This document shows, one piece after another, positions 11,774-13,202 of a DNA stretch of 13,202 bases. Location: assembly GCA_023424215.1 (NCBI GenBank), contig JAFAEC010000219.1, forward strand, positions 1 through 13,202, in the 5' to 3' direction. Within the stretch, counting starts at the first letter, position 1; each line of letters starts with the position of its first letter. The position numbers and the translations under genes were made by a program. Source of the DNA: Pseudomonadota bacterium (GTDB taxonomy: Bacteria > Pseudomonadota > Alphaproteobacteria > Caulobacterales > Caulobacteraceae). The notes beneath the pieces were generated by a model. The model saw only the letters and a program-made list of their open reading frames with translations. It ran no database searches and was not told the DNA's origin.

Positions 11774-13202
11774 GACTGCCCGAGGTCCAGCTGCGCCCGG
11801 GGCGCGGCGCCCGGCCGTCGGCGGCGGTGGCGCAGCCGAGCGACCTTGGCCTGGGCGAGGTCGCGCGCGGCATGGAGGAGTGGGCGGGCGAGGTCGAACG
11901 CACCCGCCTGCTTGAGGAGGAGGTCGCCCGGGCCGAGGCCGAGGAGGCGGTGCGGCCGATCCTGTCGCGGTTCGAGACGGAGGCCGACGCCGAGTTCAAC
12001 GAGGCCGGCGCGGCGTGGGACGGGGTCGAGCCGGGCTTCGCGCGCCGGGCGACGGCGAGGCTGGCCGAGCGGCGGACGGGGTTCGGCGACGACCTGCCGC
12101 TGACGTCGACGGAGCGGGACGCGCTGGAGCGCGGGCTGAACCGATACGGCGAGGGGCTGGGCCAGCGGGCGATCCAGTACGAAAGCCAGCGCCGCGGGGC
12201 CTTCGCCGTCGAGGCGGCCGCGGCGCGCGAGGGGGCGACGCTGGCGCGGATCAGCGGCGCCTACATGCGCCAGCTGGGCGAGAAACAGGCCGAAATCGAC
12301 GCCCGCTTCGACGGGTCGACCGACGATTACGAGGCCAGCTTGCTGGCTGAACACGACCTGATCGCCAACCAGATCGTCGCCGAGGCCCCGGAGCATCTGC
12401 GCCCGCGCGTGCAGCAGCAGATGCAGCAACAGCGCCTGCAGCTGCAGGCGCGGGCCATGGACGTGCAGCAGCGCGGCACGCAGGCCTATGTGGCCGGGCA
12501 GGTGCGGGCCGGCGGCGACGCCACCCTGAACGCCCTGATCGGGTCGCCGTCGATGTACGAGCAGGCGGTGGCCAACGTCGACCAGCTGGTCGCCCCCCTG
12601 CCGGCGGCGGCGCGCGGCGGCGAGCGGGCGCGCCTGCTGGACGGCTACACCGACGTTTACGTGTCGTCGATGATCGACGCCGGGGAGCCGGAACGGGCCA
12701 TCGCCCTGCTGGAGGGCGGCGCGCTGGACGGCCGGCTGCGGCCGGACACCAAGGCGCGGCTGATGACCGCGGCGATCCGCAAGCGCGATGAGCCGGACCC
12801 GGCCGATATCGTGGCCCAGGTGCAGGCCGATGCGGCCATGCGCGACAACCTGGCGTCCATCGCCGCCACCGGCATGCCCATTGCGGGGGCCGACCCGGCC
12901 TCTCTGGCCGAGGTGCTGACCCCGGCGCAGCTGGCGCGCTACGCGGCCGAGGTGGAGGAGGCCCGGCGCCAGCACGCGGCCCTGCCGGGCTTCGACGGCA
13001 TGTCGGCGGCGGAAATCAGCGCCCACGTCGAGGGCCTGAGGCCCGAGCCGGGCCAGCCGGGCTATGCCGAGGCCGAGGCCTTCCACTCGCGCGCGGCGCA
13101 GATCGCGCAGCAGACCCTGACCCGCCGCGCCGAGGACCCGGCCGGGGCCGCGCTGGCGGCCTCGCCGGTGCTGGCGACGCAGCTGGAGGGGCTGCAGAGC
13201 GG
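11770..13202 (+). CDS. Internal core (ejection) protein, T7 gp15/gp16-like, partial
   Basis: Starts ATGA-overlapped with the previous stop, with AAGGGG at 11756-11761. The reading frame is open through the last base, so 477 codons are present and the C-terminus is missing. The sequence is almost all helical, with many Ala, Arg, Glu and Gln residues and a Gln-rich run (QQQMQQQRLQLQ, about 216-227). There are no Cys residues and no signal peptide. PERAIALLEGGALDGRLRPDTKARL (about 307-331) recalls TPR-like segments of gp15-type core proteins. In T7 such proteins form the ejectosome channel across the periplasm. No lytic transglycosylase motif is visible in the present part. If one exists (as in gp16-like fusions) it would lie beyond the window. 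Confidence 0.78.
   Translation, partial: MRLPEVQLRPGRGARPSAAVAQPSDLGLGEVARGMEEWAGEVERTRLLEEEVARAEAEEAVRPILSRFETEADAEFNEAGAAWDGVEPGFARRATARLAERRTGFGDDLPLTSTERDALERGLNRYGEGLGQRAIQYESQRRGAFAVEAAAAREGATLARISGAYMRQLGEKQAEIDARFDGSTDDYEASLLAEHDLIANQIVAEAPEHLRPRVQQQMQQQRLQLQARAMDVQQRGTQAYVAGQVRAGGDATLNALIGSPSMYEQAVANVDQLVAPLPAAARGGERARLLDGYTDVYVSSMIDAGEPERAIALLEGGALDGRLRPDTKARLMTAAIRKRDEPDPADIVAQVQADAAMRDNLASIAATGMPIAGADPASLAEVLTPAQLARYAAEVEEARRQHAALPGFDGMSAAEISAHVEGLRPEPGQPGYAEAEAFHSRAAQIAQQTLTRRAEDPAGAALAASPVLATQLEGLQS

Noticed and set aside
11272..13086. 604-codon minus-strand open frame opposite the internal virion proteins
   Set aside because: Composition shadow of the + strand genes, which have family-like sequence and coupled starts.

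Overview
The window is the virion-structure (late) module of a short-tailed, podovirus-type double-stranded DNA phage or prophage. All convincing genes lie on the + strand, mostly a few bases apart or overlapping. Base composition is very GC-rich, and third codon positions are almost always G or C. This fits a host such as a high-GC alphaproteobacterium (Caulobacterales-like), but the host is an inference. No integrase, repressor, polymerase, lysis gene or host gene is visible, so temperate or lytic lifestyle cannot be decided. The first ~60 bases are a poly-C/low-complexity tract that looks like a contig end.

Layout. 1-465 is a non-coding block with a GGAAGCGGTGGAAG-type repeat in both orientations and a GTAC-centred palindrome, ending at the small terminase gene (466-1089). 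A 238-bp gap with a terminator-like hairpin, G/C homopolymer runs and a hairpin over the ribosome binding site leads to the large terminase (1328-2854). Then come a 60-codon small gene (2866-3048), the portal/head-tail connector (3055-4719), an unknown 127-codon gene (4721-5104), the scaffold (5028-5999), a 307-bp structured leader, the major capsid protein (6307-7245), a 101-bp leader with three hairpins, an unknown 157-codon gene (7347-7820), and a 202-bp leader with strong hairpins. The tail genes follow: gp11-like tail tube/adaptor A (8023-8643), gp12-like tail tube/nozzle B (8686-10872), a GNAT-like T7 gp13-type protein (10869-11294), a gp14-like internal virion protein (11294-11773), and a gp15/16-like internal core protein running off the end (11770-13202).

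Together the terminases package DNA through the portal into a capsid built on the scaffold. The gp11/gp12-type proteins build the tail stub, and the last three genes occupy the position of the T7 ejectosome genes (gp13-gp16), whose products are ejected into the host envelope at infection. The order is T7-like downstream of the capsid. The large terminase does not look like T7 gp19, so this is a mosaic podovirus rather than a simple T7 relative.

I did not find a clearly new biological system. The signals most worth follow-up are non-coding: the bidirectional repeat cluster before the terminase, and the series of structured leaders with shared sequence modules before the capsid, the 157-aa protein and the gp11-like gene. 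Also worth checking are two gene pairs that lie in the same frame across a single stop codon, and the two unknown proteins of the head module.
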